Source: Chlamydomonas sphaeroides | Taxonomy: Eukaryota > Chlorophyta > Chlorophyceae > Chlamydomonadales > Chlamydomonadaceae | Length of the DNA stretch: 64,000 nt | Direction: 5' to 3' | NCBI GenBank assembly: GCA_001662425.1 | Contig: BDDC01000022.1 | Coordinates: forward strand, 23,766-87,765 | Notes under the pieces: model-generated | The model's input: the letters and a program-made list of their open reading frames with translations, nothing else | The model's database searches: none | Told to the model about the DNA's origin: nothing | Translations under genes and position numbers: made by a program | In this document: positions 45,068 through 57,200 of the stretch, in pieces | How positions within the stretch are numbered: the stretch's first letter is position 1 | How the letters are laid out: each line of letters begins with the position of its first letter

Positions 45068-48000
45068 ATGAACGCGCACACAGCGCAACCGAAATGTACA
45101 CGAGCAACACTCAGTGGCGCTCCACGCCCGTGTTGCCCGGGACTCAGCCGTGTAGCATGTAGAGTGCTCGCGCCGCCGGACGCTCCTGGTCGGCGACCCC
45201 GGAGTGCCAATGAGCCCGCGCAGCAGCCCGCGACGTCGACGGATATCTGGACGGGGGCGACGAGTTTTGCGACAAGCTTGCTGACGCACTTCAGGGTGCC
45301 TGGCCTCCCCCCGGCCCCGGAGCAGGTGAGTGCCCAGGCCACGACGACGTCATCCGTCACCGCCAGTCAGCAGCTAGCCCCTTGCAAGCGCCGCCAGCTG
45401 GCGTCGCTTTCTCTGCATTTAGCTCTCTATGTCGGCCGATTATGCCCCCGTAACGCCAGCAAACGCCGTCCGCAGGTGCTGCGCGAGGCGTCAAGGCGCG
45501 AGGCAGCCATCCAAGCCCAACGCGGCGCGGTCGACGTGACGCCCTTCCTGTCTCCCATGGGGACGTGGGAGCTGCGGCAAATCCGCAAAATGTCCGCGCT
45601 GACCTCGCTCACCTACTACATGCACAAAGTCACGGTAAGGATGGACGCTTCTCGGCGCCCTTGCCCGACCTCGGCTGGACGTCGCGCAGCGGCGTGGCAT
45701 GTTTTACTGCGTCGCGCGATGCTCCTGTCAGGGATATGCTGGGGGGTGTATGGGGTTCGCTCGACTAGGGCGACCGCTCAACTTCCAGTGCACCCAAGCA
45801 GCCTCTGAGCGCTTCCGCGACCACGCCGCGACACCCATCACGCTACCAACCTCTCTCCTCTCTCGGCCAGCGACATTGCCCTGGACCTGTCGCCAGCTGG
45901 GGTAACGCACGACCGACCGACCCACGCACCGGCACCTTCGCCTCCAACGCGCGTCGCTTCACGTCGCCGCGTCCCTCCAACCAGCACCCACCTTCCTCCC
46001 TGCTTCCCTGAATCCTCGTACACACAACACCCTCCCTTGCCCTGCTTCCCCGCAGCCCCGCCGGCTGATGCGGGCTTACGGCCTGGACCTGGTCACCACC
46101 TCGCGCGCCTGCATAATCAGGCCCTATGAGCACAGCAAGACGGCCGAGGAGTTTGGCGCCGACGGCGACGGCATGGCCGTGTCCATAGCCGAGGCGCGCG
46201 CCGTGTACCGTACCCTCAAGCGCGGCGAAGCCGCTGGTGCCGCCGGCGGCGGCGGCGCCGGCGTTGCCTGGCCGGCGGCGCCGGTGCCGCCGGTCGCGGC
46301 AGCCGGCGCGAGCAACGTCGTGCCGCTGACTCGGGATGCAGAGTTCCGCGTGGTCGGAAAGAGCAACGCGGCCGGCGGCGCAGCGCCTAGCGGCGGTCCT
46401 GGCGCGGCGTGGCCCGCGGCGCCTGGCGGCGCCGCCGCCGCGGGCGGGTCGCAGTCGGGGCTGGGGCGGATGCTGTGGACGCCCGCTGAGCAGGTGGCCG
46501 CCAAGCTGGCGGAGGCGGCGCAGGCGGCGGCGTCGGCGGCCGCCGCCGGCAGCGCCCTGGCGTCGGCGGCGGAGAGCATCTACGCCAACCTGACGGCGGC
46601 GCTGCCCATCGGCGGTGTCCTCGTGGGCGCCAATAACCGCGCCGCCAACGCGCTGCTGGGCCCACCGACGGCGCCGCCGGCCGACGCCGGCTCGGCGGCG
46701 CAGCTGCCCGGCGCCAGCGGCAAGGCCACCGCCGCCGGCATCGCGGCCATGGCTTCCGCCGAGCTAGGCCGCCAGTCGCGGCAGGGCGCCACAGCGGGCT
46801 TGGCCCCCGTCGGCGCCAACTCCCTGCTGTCCCCCTCGGGCCCCTTCCCCAACGGCTACGGCTCCGTAGGCGCCGCCGTCGCTGCCGCCGTTGGCGGCGG
46901 CGGAGCCGCCGCCGCCGCCGCCACCGCGCCCGCCACCGACGGCTCGCTCACCTTCTCCGCCAGCCCCACGTTCGCGTGCCCGTCCGAGTGGTTTGTGGTG
47001 GACGACGCCGCCAGCCACACGCGCACCTTTGTGATCCAGGGCAGCGACACGCTGGACCACTGGAAGCTCAACCTCACCTTCGACCCGACCGTGTTTGAGG
47101 ACCCGGCGCTGGGCGTGCGCGTGCACCGCGGCGTGTACGAGGCGGCGCTCGTACTGTACGACAAGTTTCTGCCGCTGGTGTACGAGCACCTGGAGGCGTC
47201 GCCCTTTTCCAAGATTAGCTTCACGGTACGACAGCCGGCGTTTTGCTGGCGGGCGCAATGAATGGAAGCATGCGTGCGTTGCTCCTGGCGCCCCAGCTGC
47301 TGCCAACAGCCGGGCTCCGCCCCTCCTCTCTGCCAGCCTACCCGCCTGCCTAGCGAGCCAGCGCGCTCCCTACACGCCCTTGGCTTCACCCTCTCTTCCC
47401 TCGCCCTCCCGCTCCCTGCCGTCTATGTTCCGACCCGCAGGGCCACTCCATTGGCGGCAGCCTAGCAACGCTGCTAATGCTGATGTACCGCATCCGCGGC
47501 GTGCTGCCCGCGCACTCGATCGGCACCATCTACACCTTTGGCGCGCCCGCCGTGTTCTGCCAGACGCCCAACCCCAGTTCCCGCTCCTCCTCACCCGGCG
47601 CCGGCTCGGGCCCCTCGGGCCCCACGGCCGCCGCTGCCGCCGGCTCCACGCCGCTGGCCAGCCTCACTTCGCTGGCCAGCATGGACGCAGGTGCCATGGC
47701 GGAGCGCGGCCCCACGCCGCCCGTGCCGGGCCTGCCGCGGGCGCCGGCTGGCGGCTACGCGGCCGCCGCCGCTGCCTACGGCTCCTCGCTGCTGAGCGCC
47801 GAGGTGCGGCGGGGCTGCTGCGAGCAGCGGTCTTGTTGCGGGCCAAGGAGCTTGGTGCTGCCCTAGCTGCCCTAGTCCCTGCTCAACCTCTTTCCCACCT
47901 GGCCGTCCCTGTCCTGCCCGAAACACAGGACGCTATGGCGCCGCCGCCGCCCTCGGTCCCAACCGCCGCAGCCTCGCCCGCTGCGCCGCCCGCCGGCCCG

Positions 48001-49036
48001 GGGCAGCCGGAGCACGTGCACGGGCCCGGCTGCGGCTGCGGCGTGGACTGCCTGCTGCCGCGGCTGGGGCTGCCGCCTGCGCTGGTGCGCAATGTGGTGA
48101 TGGCTCGCGACGTGGTGCCGCGCGCCTTTGCCTGCGACTACAGCCTTGTGGCCGATATCCTCAAGGGCTGGGGGCCGAGCTTCAAGGAGCACTGCTGCCT
48201 CAACAGGTGCGCCTGCGTGCGTGACCGTCGCGCGCGTGTGGTGCGTGTGTGTGTGGAGGTTGGGCGGCAGCTGCGCCGATGCGCCTGACCGCTTCCTCTT
48301 GTCCTTCACCCACTGCGCCCAGCCCTCTCTCCTCCTCACCCTCCTGCCCGCCCTGCCCGTCACCATTCCTCCCTCCCTCTCCCCCAGGCACGGCCGCAAG
48401 CACCTGTACTACTTTGTGGGGCGCCTCATGGTGCTGCAGCCCGACACCTGGCACTCGTTCGTGGGCTCGGACCCGGAGCACCCGCTGCTGCCGCCCGGCC
48501 CCGACTGCTACGCGCTGGAGGCGGCGCCGCTGCCCGCCGCCGCCGCGCTCTCCGCCGCCTGCGCCGTCGGCTCCCCCGGCGCCTGCCCCGACGCCGGCTA
48601 CGCCCCTTCGATCTCCTCCGCCGGCTCGGTCGACCTGCCCTTTGGCGAGGCGGGCTCGGTCCCGGGCTTGGGCGCGGTGGCGCGGCGGCCGCGGCGACCG
48701 GCTGGCTCCGTGGTGGAGGCGGTGTGGGAGATCATGGACAGCCCGCACCCTCTGGAGACGCTGGCGGACCCCGGAGCCTACCTGGCCAGCGGCTCCATCA
48801 GCCGCTACCACAATCCCGAGCACTACACCAAGGCGCTGGGGCGCATCATCCACCTGAAGCGCCGCGCGGAGCGGCGGCCGGTGGACGGCGCCGGGCAGCG
48901 GGTGTGGCGCGGCGGCGAGGAGGTGCTGGGGCTTGGCGAGGAGGAGGGCGTGGCGGGGTGGGACAGCAGCGACCTGCTGGATGTGGCGGTGCCGGTGGGG
49001 TTGGCGCTAGCGGCGGAGCCGCACGCGTGCCGCTGA
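45068..49036 (+). CDS. Class-3 lipase of the plastid PLIP type
   Basis: Exons 45068-45325, 45476-45634, 46056-47225, 47441-47803, 47929-48206 and 48388-49036 join in frame to 958 residues. Plant PLIP enzymes are plastid phospholipase A1/galactolipases that release acyl chains from membrane lipids. The first about 55 residues are basic and Ser/Pro/Ala-rich, as in an algal transit peptide. A long Ala/Gly insertion fills most of exon 3. The hydrolase core is EWFVVDDAASHTRTFVIQGS, HWKLNLTFDP, GVRVHRGVYEAA, then the catalytic serine in GHSIGGSLATLL at the start of exon 4, TFGAPAVF, MARDVVPRAFACDY with the probable catalytic Asp, and EHPLLPPGPDCY near the probable His. Exons 4 and 6 carry further Ala/Ser insertions absent from land-plant members, making this about twice as long. 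Substrate is inferred from family only. Confidence 0.88.
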
Positions 49037-50922
49037 GGGCTGTGGTTTAGGAGCTGTGTGGGGGCAGGGAGGGCGGGGATGGGGAGGGGCGTGTTGTTTG
49101 ATAGCTTTTTTGGTTGGTTGGTAGGAGAGGGCTGGTAGGAGAGGGCTGGTAGGAGAGGGCTGGTAGGAGAGGGCTGGTAGGAGAGGAGGGTGGCGAAGGG
49201 TGTGGCGCATGAGCAGTGTGGAGGGGCCGAGTTGCTGCGGTGACGAGGGAGTGGGGCCGGTCAGGGACGTGGAGGGGCCGGGTGCGGGCGGTGTCGGGGG
49301 CTGAAGGCAGGTTCAGGGCTGGCCGGATCATGCCCGGCGGCGGCGACGTGTGAGTGAGGACTAGGAGGCGGCGAGGAGGCACGTGCCTAAAATTTTGCAG
49401 GGGCGCTCGCTCGGTAGGCAAGCGACGCCACTCTGGGCCGCCGGGGCGAGGTGAGCCTGGCGCGGATGGACGCTGCGCAGTGGCGGCCGCATCTGAGGCT
49501 GCGGCTGTGCTATGGAAGCAGAGTGGTTTGGCGGCAGCTGGCCTCGCGGCCTCTGCCCCTGTACGACTATGTACGCTAAGCAGGGTACCGCAGTCGCCGC
49601 GTGTCAGCGGCACGAAGGCTGCACGAGCTTCGAATGGCGTGTGTCTCTCTGCCTGTCTGTCTGCTGCGCCGGAGTGCAAACGTTGTGTCTAGCGGCTCTT
49701 TTGTCCGGCGCTGCTGTCCTTCATGAGAGGTGTTATGCGTCTGTCTGCGTGTATGTACCTAGAGCTAGCTGGATCCCCTGTGCATAGGGCTGCGGCATAT
49801 GCTGCGTGTGGTGGTAGTTGGTGGCGGTTGTAGCGGTGCTTGGTTGGCGTAGTGCAGGGCGAGTGCTGAGCGGTGCGTGTGTTTTGCCAGCTATTGAGAG
49901 GGCCTCTTTTATTACTCGGGCGGGCGGCAAGCCCGAGTACCCGCGCTCAGGACGGCAGAGACTCGCCACGCCCTTTTGGCGCTGGCGGCCTGCTCGGCCC
50001 TGTGTGATTCCTATCCCCGGCCATTGCTGCCTGCGGAGGCGTATTACGGGAAAGGCAGGGCAGGCGCCACGGGCACCCCCTGCCGCGTGTGTTCCTTAAT
50101 TGGGGCCGTGTGGCTATTTTTGGCGTGGTGCCCTCACCGGCCCGTTGGCTGCGGCGGCGGGGTTTGCGATGTGGTAGAAAGTAACTCTCGATCAAACGTT
50201 GCGTGTTAGTAGGAGCGCCGCTTCCGTAGCTGCGACGTGGCCGGCACGTGCGGTTGCGCGTGGCCGGGGGCACTCTGCGTGTCACTATAATCCGTGGAGC
50301 TGCGGGTAGCAGAGGCGGCACGGATGGCCCAGCTATGTTGGCTGGGCTGCCGTGCTTGGCCATGGCTGCTGGCCCATTCGAGCCCATGAGAGCCCATGAG
50401 GTCCTCTATCGCGAGTCGCGACTGGACGGGCCCCTGCTTTGAGGCCCCATTCATGGTAGCGAGGCGGGTGGCCCCCGGTGGACCCGCACCACCGCTGGCC
50501 TGACATGGCGCAGCGGTGGCCTCGACATTCCCTTTCTGAGTATTGACGGTGTTGTGCGTTAGCGTCGTGCGGTCGCGTCAGTTTTGTGGTAGTCGGCAGC
50601 TTCCGCGTGTGCTGCGAATCTGCGTCTCGGTGTTGCGGGTGTCCTGTTACGGTCGTAGGTCTATATGCTGCCGGAGCCCGTCAGCTTTCCTTGGATGTAA
50701 GAACCGCTAACACCTCGCGGAGTCCAGTGATACGTACGTCGGTGCGTTCACTTACAGGGCCTGCAGCTCGGGGTCAGAGAAGGGGAAAGTCAGTCGACTC
50801 CGGCACGGCACGAAAAACACAACAGTGCGACGGTGACGATGTTTGGACTCACGCAGCTGCTACATGTTTTTCCAGACTTTTGCACCAGTTGAACTTCTGT
50901 TGCTGAAAGCGTCGCCAACATC
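49037..50922. other. Intergenic region between lipase and MRPL46, with 14-bp repeat
   Basis: No gene supported in 1.9 kb. At 49116-49187 lie five tandem copies of GCTGGTAGGAGAGG, in the lipase 3'UTR. The minus-strand frames that look long here (for example 49047-49679) are translations of this repeat. A TGTAA at 50696-50700 is too far from the lipase stop to be a confident signal. The right end should be the MRPL46 promoter. Confidence 0.5.
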
Positions 50923-53309
50923 ATGCGCGGGCTGCAAATACTTGGGCGACTAGCGCGCACACAGCAGGGATCAACATGTAGCTGGGCACAATTAACCGCC
51001 AGCACGAGGGTGCGCACTTGCGGAGCGTCGCGGCTTTGCGTGGCATCGGCTCATGGTCGTTCGCGCACGATATGACGCGCTTTTCGCAAAACAACACGCA
51101 GGCTTTCAGCGATGCGCCATCGGCTGGCGAGCAGCACGCGTCCAGCAGCGGCAGGCCCGTCGATGTTGGTGGCCCCATCTTCGCGGCGTGTGTGCTCCAG
51201 CGCCTTCCCCTTGTGCGGCGGCCCGCGCCCCCGGAGTTCACACAGCACATAGTGTCGTCACGAGAACGCGCCCTCCAAACCAGCGAGCTCAAGGACCCCT
51301 CGGTGAGGGCCCACGGGTAACGGAACGCGGTTTGTTCTGCGCTCCAACAGCACCGAACACCTGCGGGCTCTTGACCCTGACACCGCAGTACGACATCGGC
51401 AAGGGTCAGGCTTCACACAGGCAGCAGCAGGACACGGTGAGCCCAGGCCGACGGCCGCACGCTGCCCCGCATCCGCCGTGGCCCTGCCTGAACTGCCGCC
51501 GCCCCTGCGATCCCCCACGCCGCAGCGCACCTTTGCTCCAGTGCCCCTGGAGACGGACGCTGACGCGGGTGGAGACGTGCGGTGCGTTGCTGAGCGCCCT
51601 CGCGGCCACGAGCAGCGCTGCCTTGGCTGCGCTACTGCGCCTGGCGCCACCTCCAATGGGCTGCCCCAGCCGCAAACCGTACGTGCCTGCCTCCCGTGCA
51701 GGACCATGCGGCGGCGCCTGACCGAGAGCCTCTACCTCGTGGTGCGGACCCCCGCGGCACCCGCGGCAGCCAATGGGCAGGCGGCCGTGGCCAGCAGCTC
51801 CGGCGGCGGCTGGTCCTTCCCCGTGGCCGCCAACGTCGAGGGCGAGAGCATCAGGTGCGGCCCTCGCACTTGCAAGCGCATGCGCGGACCTCGCACACCG
51901 CCCAGCGCGGCGCAGCACCACTCGCGCCGCCCGCCTGCGCGCTGCCTTCACCCAAGGCAGGACATCAAGCGCGGCGCGCAGGCGCGCTCCTCCGCCCCCG
52001 CCGACGCCCCCGCACTGCGCACCTCTCTCGCCCCCGCCCACGACCTACTGGCTCGCCCCCTGGCGGCGGGCCTTGATCAAACCCTGCCATGCGCTGCGCG
52101 CCGCGCCGCTGCCGCTGCCGCTGCCGCTGCCGCTGCCGCTGCCGCTGCCGCTGCCGCTGCCGGTGTGCCTCTCGCCCCCACTTCCCCTGCAGCGATACGG
52201 CGCAGCGCGCGCTGCAGGGCGCCATCGGCCGCAGCCACCCGGTGCTGCCGCTGGGCAACGCGCCCATGGGCCACGTGCGGGCTCTGCCTAAGGGTACGCC
52301 GTTTGTTGTGTCATGTGGGGAGGGGGATGTACGATGGGTGAAACGACTAAGTCTGCACTCTCCGAACCAGCGGCTCGGGCCCGAACAGCTGAAGCAGCCC
52401 TCCCAGCCCATTACCCTAATCTCCACCGTCGCCGCCGCGAATTTACGCAATGTCGTCGTGGCGTAGGCAACGGCAGGCTGCCCTACGCTACGCTGCACCT
52501 ATGCGACCCATCCGGAACAGCCGGTGGTGCATTGTACGCGGGATGGGCTCGGCCGCGTGCATCGGGCGGTCAGCAAACATAGAAACTTACCTGTGCGACA
52601 GCGGCCAGTCCACAGAGACGCACATGCGCGAAAGAAAATAAGAGGGGAGGGGGAGGGGCATGCGCCGGGCTACGCAGCTGCGCCCGCCGGCGCGTTGGTG
52701 GAGGCGGCGGCTGTGGGTGCACACGGCTCGCGTGTGGCTGTGTTTTGGCCCAACATTTTACGTGTCTCCAACTGCAAAGTGTGTCAGGGGCTCAGGGCAT
52801 GGCGGTTCGCTGGCTGCTTGTTTTCACGGCAGGCCGCAGCTAGCGGCTCGGCTGGGCTGTGCGTGTGGCCCAGCACGACCGCCTGTGCCGCTTGTGCTGC
52901 GCCCCTGTGATTGCAGGCACTACCTTCTTCATGCTGGCTCAGGCCGTGGACGACCCCTGGGACGTCAAGCCGCCGGCGGCGCAGGAGCACGCCTGGGTGA
53001 GTCAGCGGGCGGCGCTGCGTTCGAGGCTGGCGGGTGAACGATGGGTTGCCGTACGCCAGGGAAGCGGCGCGTGGCTGGCGTGTGACTGCGCGGACGTCAA
53101 TGACGGACGTTGCAATGCGGTCCCCACGCCGCCGCCGCTCCTTTGCGGCTCTGCCCGCACAGGCGCTCGACATAAATTTATCTCTCTGAATCCTGCCCTG
53201 GGCCCCTGTCCTGACCCTTCCTTCCTTCCTACAGGTGACCAAGCAGGAGCTGCTGAGCGGGTTCCTTGGGGACGCCCGGCTGCGGGAACTGGTCAGCAAG
53301 ATGCTGTGA
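50923..53309 (+). CDS. MRPL46: Mitochondrial ribosomal protein L46 (mL46)
   Basis: Exons 50923-51009, 51102-51302, 51389-51436, 51526-51581, 51702-51854, 52193-52293, 52917-52996 and 53235-53309 join in frame to 266 residues. mL46 is a Nudix-fold component of the mitochondrial large ribosomal subunit. Exon 1 encodes a typical mitochondrial presequence (MRGLQILGRLARTQQGS). Family blocks are AACVLQRLPLVRRPAPP, YDIGKGQ, FAPVPLETDADAGGD, RRRLTESLYLVVRTP, WSFPVAANVEGESI, LPLGNAPMGHVRA, GTTFFMLAQAV and the C-terminal VTKQELLSGFLGD. Intron phases are consistent throughout. Exon 4 is read through to the second GT (GACGTGCG|GTGCGT) because only that phase joins exon 5. The presequence exon is the least certain. 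Confidence 0.88.
52106..52162. repeat. Hexanucleotide repeat CCGCTG in MRPL46 intron 5
   Basis: About nine tandem GCCGCT units lie about 30 bp before the acceptor of MRPL46 exon 6, where they form part of the pyrimidine-rich acceptor region. Confidence 0.9.
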
Positions 53310-54259
53310 GGAGGCTAGGGGCCGGCTGGTAGCCTACGACGCGTTACGGGAGGTGATGAGGTGGACTCGGGCGCCAGGGTGCTGCTGCCTGGGGCTGCGA
53401 GGGGGCTGCGGAGCCTGGCGACCTCGCGGGGCCGCGGAGCGTGGCCGGACTCGAGGGCGCTGAGGCTCTGGGCGGTGGCACAATGGCGCTGAGGCTCTGG
53501 GCTGGCAGGGCGGTACCAATTATGCATGGAGGGCTGGCGGCGTGATGTGTACGTGGGGGCAAGGATGTGGACATGTGGCGGCCCTGCGCCCGGGCTGCCC
53601 TTGACTTTGCCCTTGAGCGGTACAAGCCGGACCGAGGACTGGCGCTTAAGTTGTACGAGGGCGAGCTGTTACAGACACGAAGTGGCCACACGGGTCTATC
53701 TCACATGCACGCGCGCACGGCGCAGCCGTCGCAAACCTGTCCCAGCTGCGCATGGGACACAGCACCGCCACACCGCCACCACTTCCGGCCCCCAACGGAT
53801 GCACCAACACAGAGAGAACAGAACAATGGTACAGAGAAACGATATCTTGACGCGATCTTCGCAGCTGCACATACGCACAATCAAACGCCCGGGTTGCTGG
53901 GGACCAGCAGCCCCCAGGCCCCAGGCCACCAAACTGACAAACACACGTCCTCTCTCCAACAAGCACCAGCCGATGAAGGGGCACAGACCCGCGCCAATCC
54001 ACAAAACAAGGAACCTGACATCACTCTCGCAGTAACTCGTGCACTCCACGCCAACAAACGCTCCATCGCCCAAACTCCTGCCACTTCCGCGGAGGCCACG
54101 CTCACACTGTACGCCACCGCCACCTCACCCCGCCGCTCCGTTCCAACCACCCAGCCTGCCAGCCGGCCACCTCACTGCCCACACAAAAGCCTCTCTCCGC
54201 TCCCTCCAAGCGGCGCGCCAGCGCCACGCACCTCGCAGCGCTCCAGCCCGGCCCCGCGC
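53310..54259. other. Convergent 3' regions of MRPL46 and the sigma factor
   Basis: No gene supported. TTACA at 53669-53673 is a minus-strand TGTAA, 587 nt past the sigma-factor stop. Two 21-bp near-repeats containing CGCTGAGGCTCTGGGC lie at 53455-53505. Confidence 0.5.
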
Positions 54260-57200
54260 CTAAGACTGCTTGCGCGCGTACCCGGGCGCCGAGCGCTTCG
54301 GCACGGCGCTCTTGGCCGGCTTGACCGTCTCCAGCGCCACCTGCACCGCGCCCTCGCCCGTGCGCTCCTTGAGCTTACGCATGGCGCGGGCAGCCACCAT
54401 GCGCTCGGGCTCCTGGGCCGGCTGCAGGGCGGGAGGGCCGGGACGGACGAGCGGGCGAGGTTGGAGCTGCGGGCTTGGCGCGACTCAGAACGGGGCGGAG
54501 CGCGCGGCGGCAGCGCTGGACCGCCGCTGGCGTGGCAGCCGATCACTGGGAACATAACAGCCCACACCCGCACCCGCACCTGGTTGATGATCAGCCGTGC
54601 GCGCCCGCTGGGCACGGGCTTGGCCTGCTCCTCCTGCGCCGCCGCGGCGCCGGCCTTGGGCGGCGCCGGCTCAAGGCCGTAGCGCCTGCACGATGGGCAG
54701 CGGGCAGCACGCGCAGGTGAGGCAGCGAAGGCCAGCCAGTCAACACCCACCGCCTTGCTTACCGCTACCGCACCCACGGCGCGCATTTTGCACGCATGGC
54801 CCCACCCCCTGGCGGCCCGGGGCATGCGGCTCACCCGATGGCATGCGAGCCATGCACGCCCACCGCGGCGGCCCAGCCGCGCCCCCGTCCCCGCCTCCTC
54901 CTCAGCAAGCCGCCGACCCGGACATCACCGCACCCGCCCCTAACCCCCTGACCCACAACCCAGCCCAGCCCTGGCCCCGCCCCCGCCCCTCCGGCCTCCA
55001 CTACCCACTTGCGCACGAGCGCCGCCTCCGCCTCGTCCAGCCCCTCCAGCAGCCGCTCCACGGTGCCCAGCAGGTCGGACGACATGGCGTAGTGCTCCTC
55101 GCTGTCGGTGTTGAACGAGGAGCCGGCGCCCTCCGACACACCCATGTCGTCGGTGTCGCCCTAGGGGTTCGAAGAGAGCGCGGGGGAGGAGGGATGAGGC
55201 TGGGGCAAGTGCTGGGCGGAGGATGGTCGGGTTTGCAGCAGTAGCGACCGGGCTCCACGCCGCCAAAGGTCCCATGTTGGCGGCCCGCCCTATCCATCCC
55301 AGCACCCCCAGCCTGGCCAGCACCGGTACACCTTCCAGGCCCCGCACCATCCCGACAACACACGGCAACGCACTGCACGCACCCACCACAAATGCAACCA
55401 GGCCAGGTGCACACCCGCCGCCGCAGCGCCCAGCCCCATAGCACCCAACCCACCACGGCCAGCACGTCGTCCAGCGTCCTCATGCCGTCGTCGTCGATGG
55501 GCGCCTCCATGCTGCGGCTGCTGCGGCTCAGCTGCCACGCCTCCAGCGCCCTGTTCACCTTCCCCACGGTGAGGCCGGTCGCCGCCGCCAGCTCCGCCAC
55601 GCTGGGCGGCTTGCGCTGCGGGTGCGCCATCGCCAGCTTGTAGCGCGTGCGCTGCACCTTGCCCATCACCTCACGCACAGAGCCCGGCACGCTGCGGGGC
55701 AGCGCGACAAGGGCAGGCCCTAGTTAGAGGATGCGCTGTGTTGCAGACAGAAAGAAGAACATACCGAAAAGCACGCCGAGGAGCAGGCGACGGGCGCGCG
55801 ATCACACAGTGCAAATGTCTGAGGCAAGCCCGCCACGCCACACAGCGCCCGCGGCCCGCAAGCGCCCATGGACTGTATGCGCGCCCGCAACCATTCAACG
55901 CCCGAAGCCACCCGCCGACCCACTTGAACACCGTGCTCTGGTTGCGGATGTACTTTGACACGTGCTGCCGGATCCACCAGGTGGCGTACGTGCCGAAGCG
56001 GAATCCCGACTCGGGCTTGAAGCGCCGCACCGCCTCCAGCAGCCCCTCCATGCCGGCCGTGACAGCGTCCGTGAGGAACGTGCCGCCGCCTGCGCCGCTG
56101 TTCACGTGCGCGCCGCTGGCGCCGCCCGAGGCCTGGTTAGAGGCGTACTGGACGTAGCGCTTGGCGATGTTGACCACCAGGCGGTAGTTGCGCTGCGCCA
56201 GGGCGGTGCGGGCGCTGTTGCCCGTGTCCAGCCGCATCAGGATGGTGCTGCGGGATTGGGATTAGGAGCGGGGCAGGCGGGCGGCCGTGAGGGGACAGGT
56301 GGAGCGGACTGGCGCGCATGCGGCAGGGCTTGGGGGTGCTGTATGTACGCCAACGGAGGGACGCCTCCCAGGCATCGGCTGGGTGCCGACAGCCGCTCTT
56401 GTGCGCCGAGCGGCGTTGATCACGGCGACCCCGCCCCGCCCCGCCCACGCACTTCTCGTCGCTGTGCAGCGCCTTGGCCAGCTCCGCGCTGGTGGGGGTC
56501 CGCCGCAGCACCCTTGCCAGCAGGCGCTTCACCTCGTCCAGCTGCATCGCGTCCTTGGCGGCCGCCGCCAGCTGGCTCTCCTCCTGCTGCGACAGCAGCT
56601 TGTCGCGCGTGAAGCCCTGCGGCGTAGCAGCGGCAGCACAAAGCGGGAGGATGGACATGTTCGGTGGCGTGGCGACATCCGAGCGCGCGAGCGCGTGTCG
56701 TCATGGCTGGTGCAGGGATAGGGAAGCGCGCTGGGGGGCTGCGGTGCGGGAGCACGCGGTGCGGTGCGGGTACCGGTACCCACCCCCATGAACATGCCCA
56801 GGGTGTCCCGGCCGATGGTCTTGTACTTGGCGTCGTGCTTTGGCGCCACCGCGCTGGCGGCGCCGACACGGCTGTAGTGCTGGCGGCGCCGCAGCCGGCG
56901 CTCCTGCGCGACGACCGCCAGGGCCGTGGGGGCGCGGCGCGTCGAGAGGGCAAAGGTGCTTTGCGGAGGCGGCAGCGTAGGCTTGGAAGATGGAGAAGGT
57001 GCCCGCGTCTTGGCTGTGATGGCGGCAGGTTGCCGCAGGGCGGCGGCCGACGACGACATGAAGGTAGACATGTCCTGCGGGGCGGCCCCGCCGGGTGTCA
57101 GCAGGTCTTTGCGAGGGTGCGTCGCAGCTGGCAAGCGGTGACGGAAGGCGCATTGCGACACATTTCATCGGACGGCCCGCAGTGCTCCCACCCACGCCAC

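Noticed and set aside
47095..48288. 397-codon plus-strand frame
   Set aside because: Wrong-frame reading of lipase exons and introns; the lipase frame has the GHSIG and DVVPRAF motifs.
49047..49679. 210-codon minus-strand frame with repeated LPALSYQPSPTS
   Set aside because: Translation of the 14-bp minisatellite in the lipase 3'UTR, antisense to transcription.
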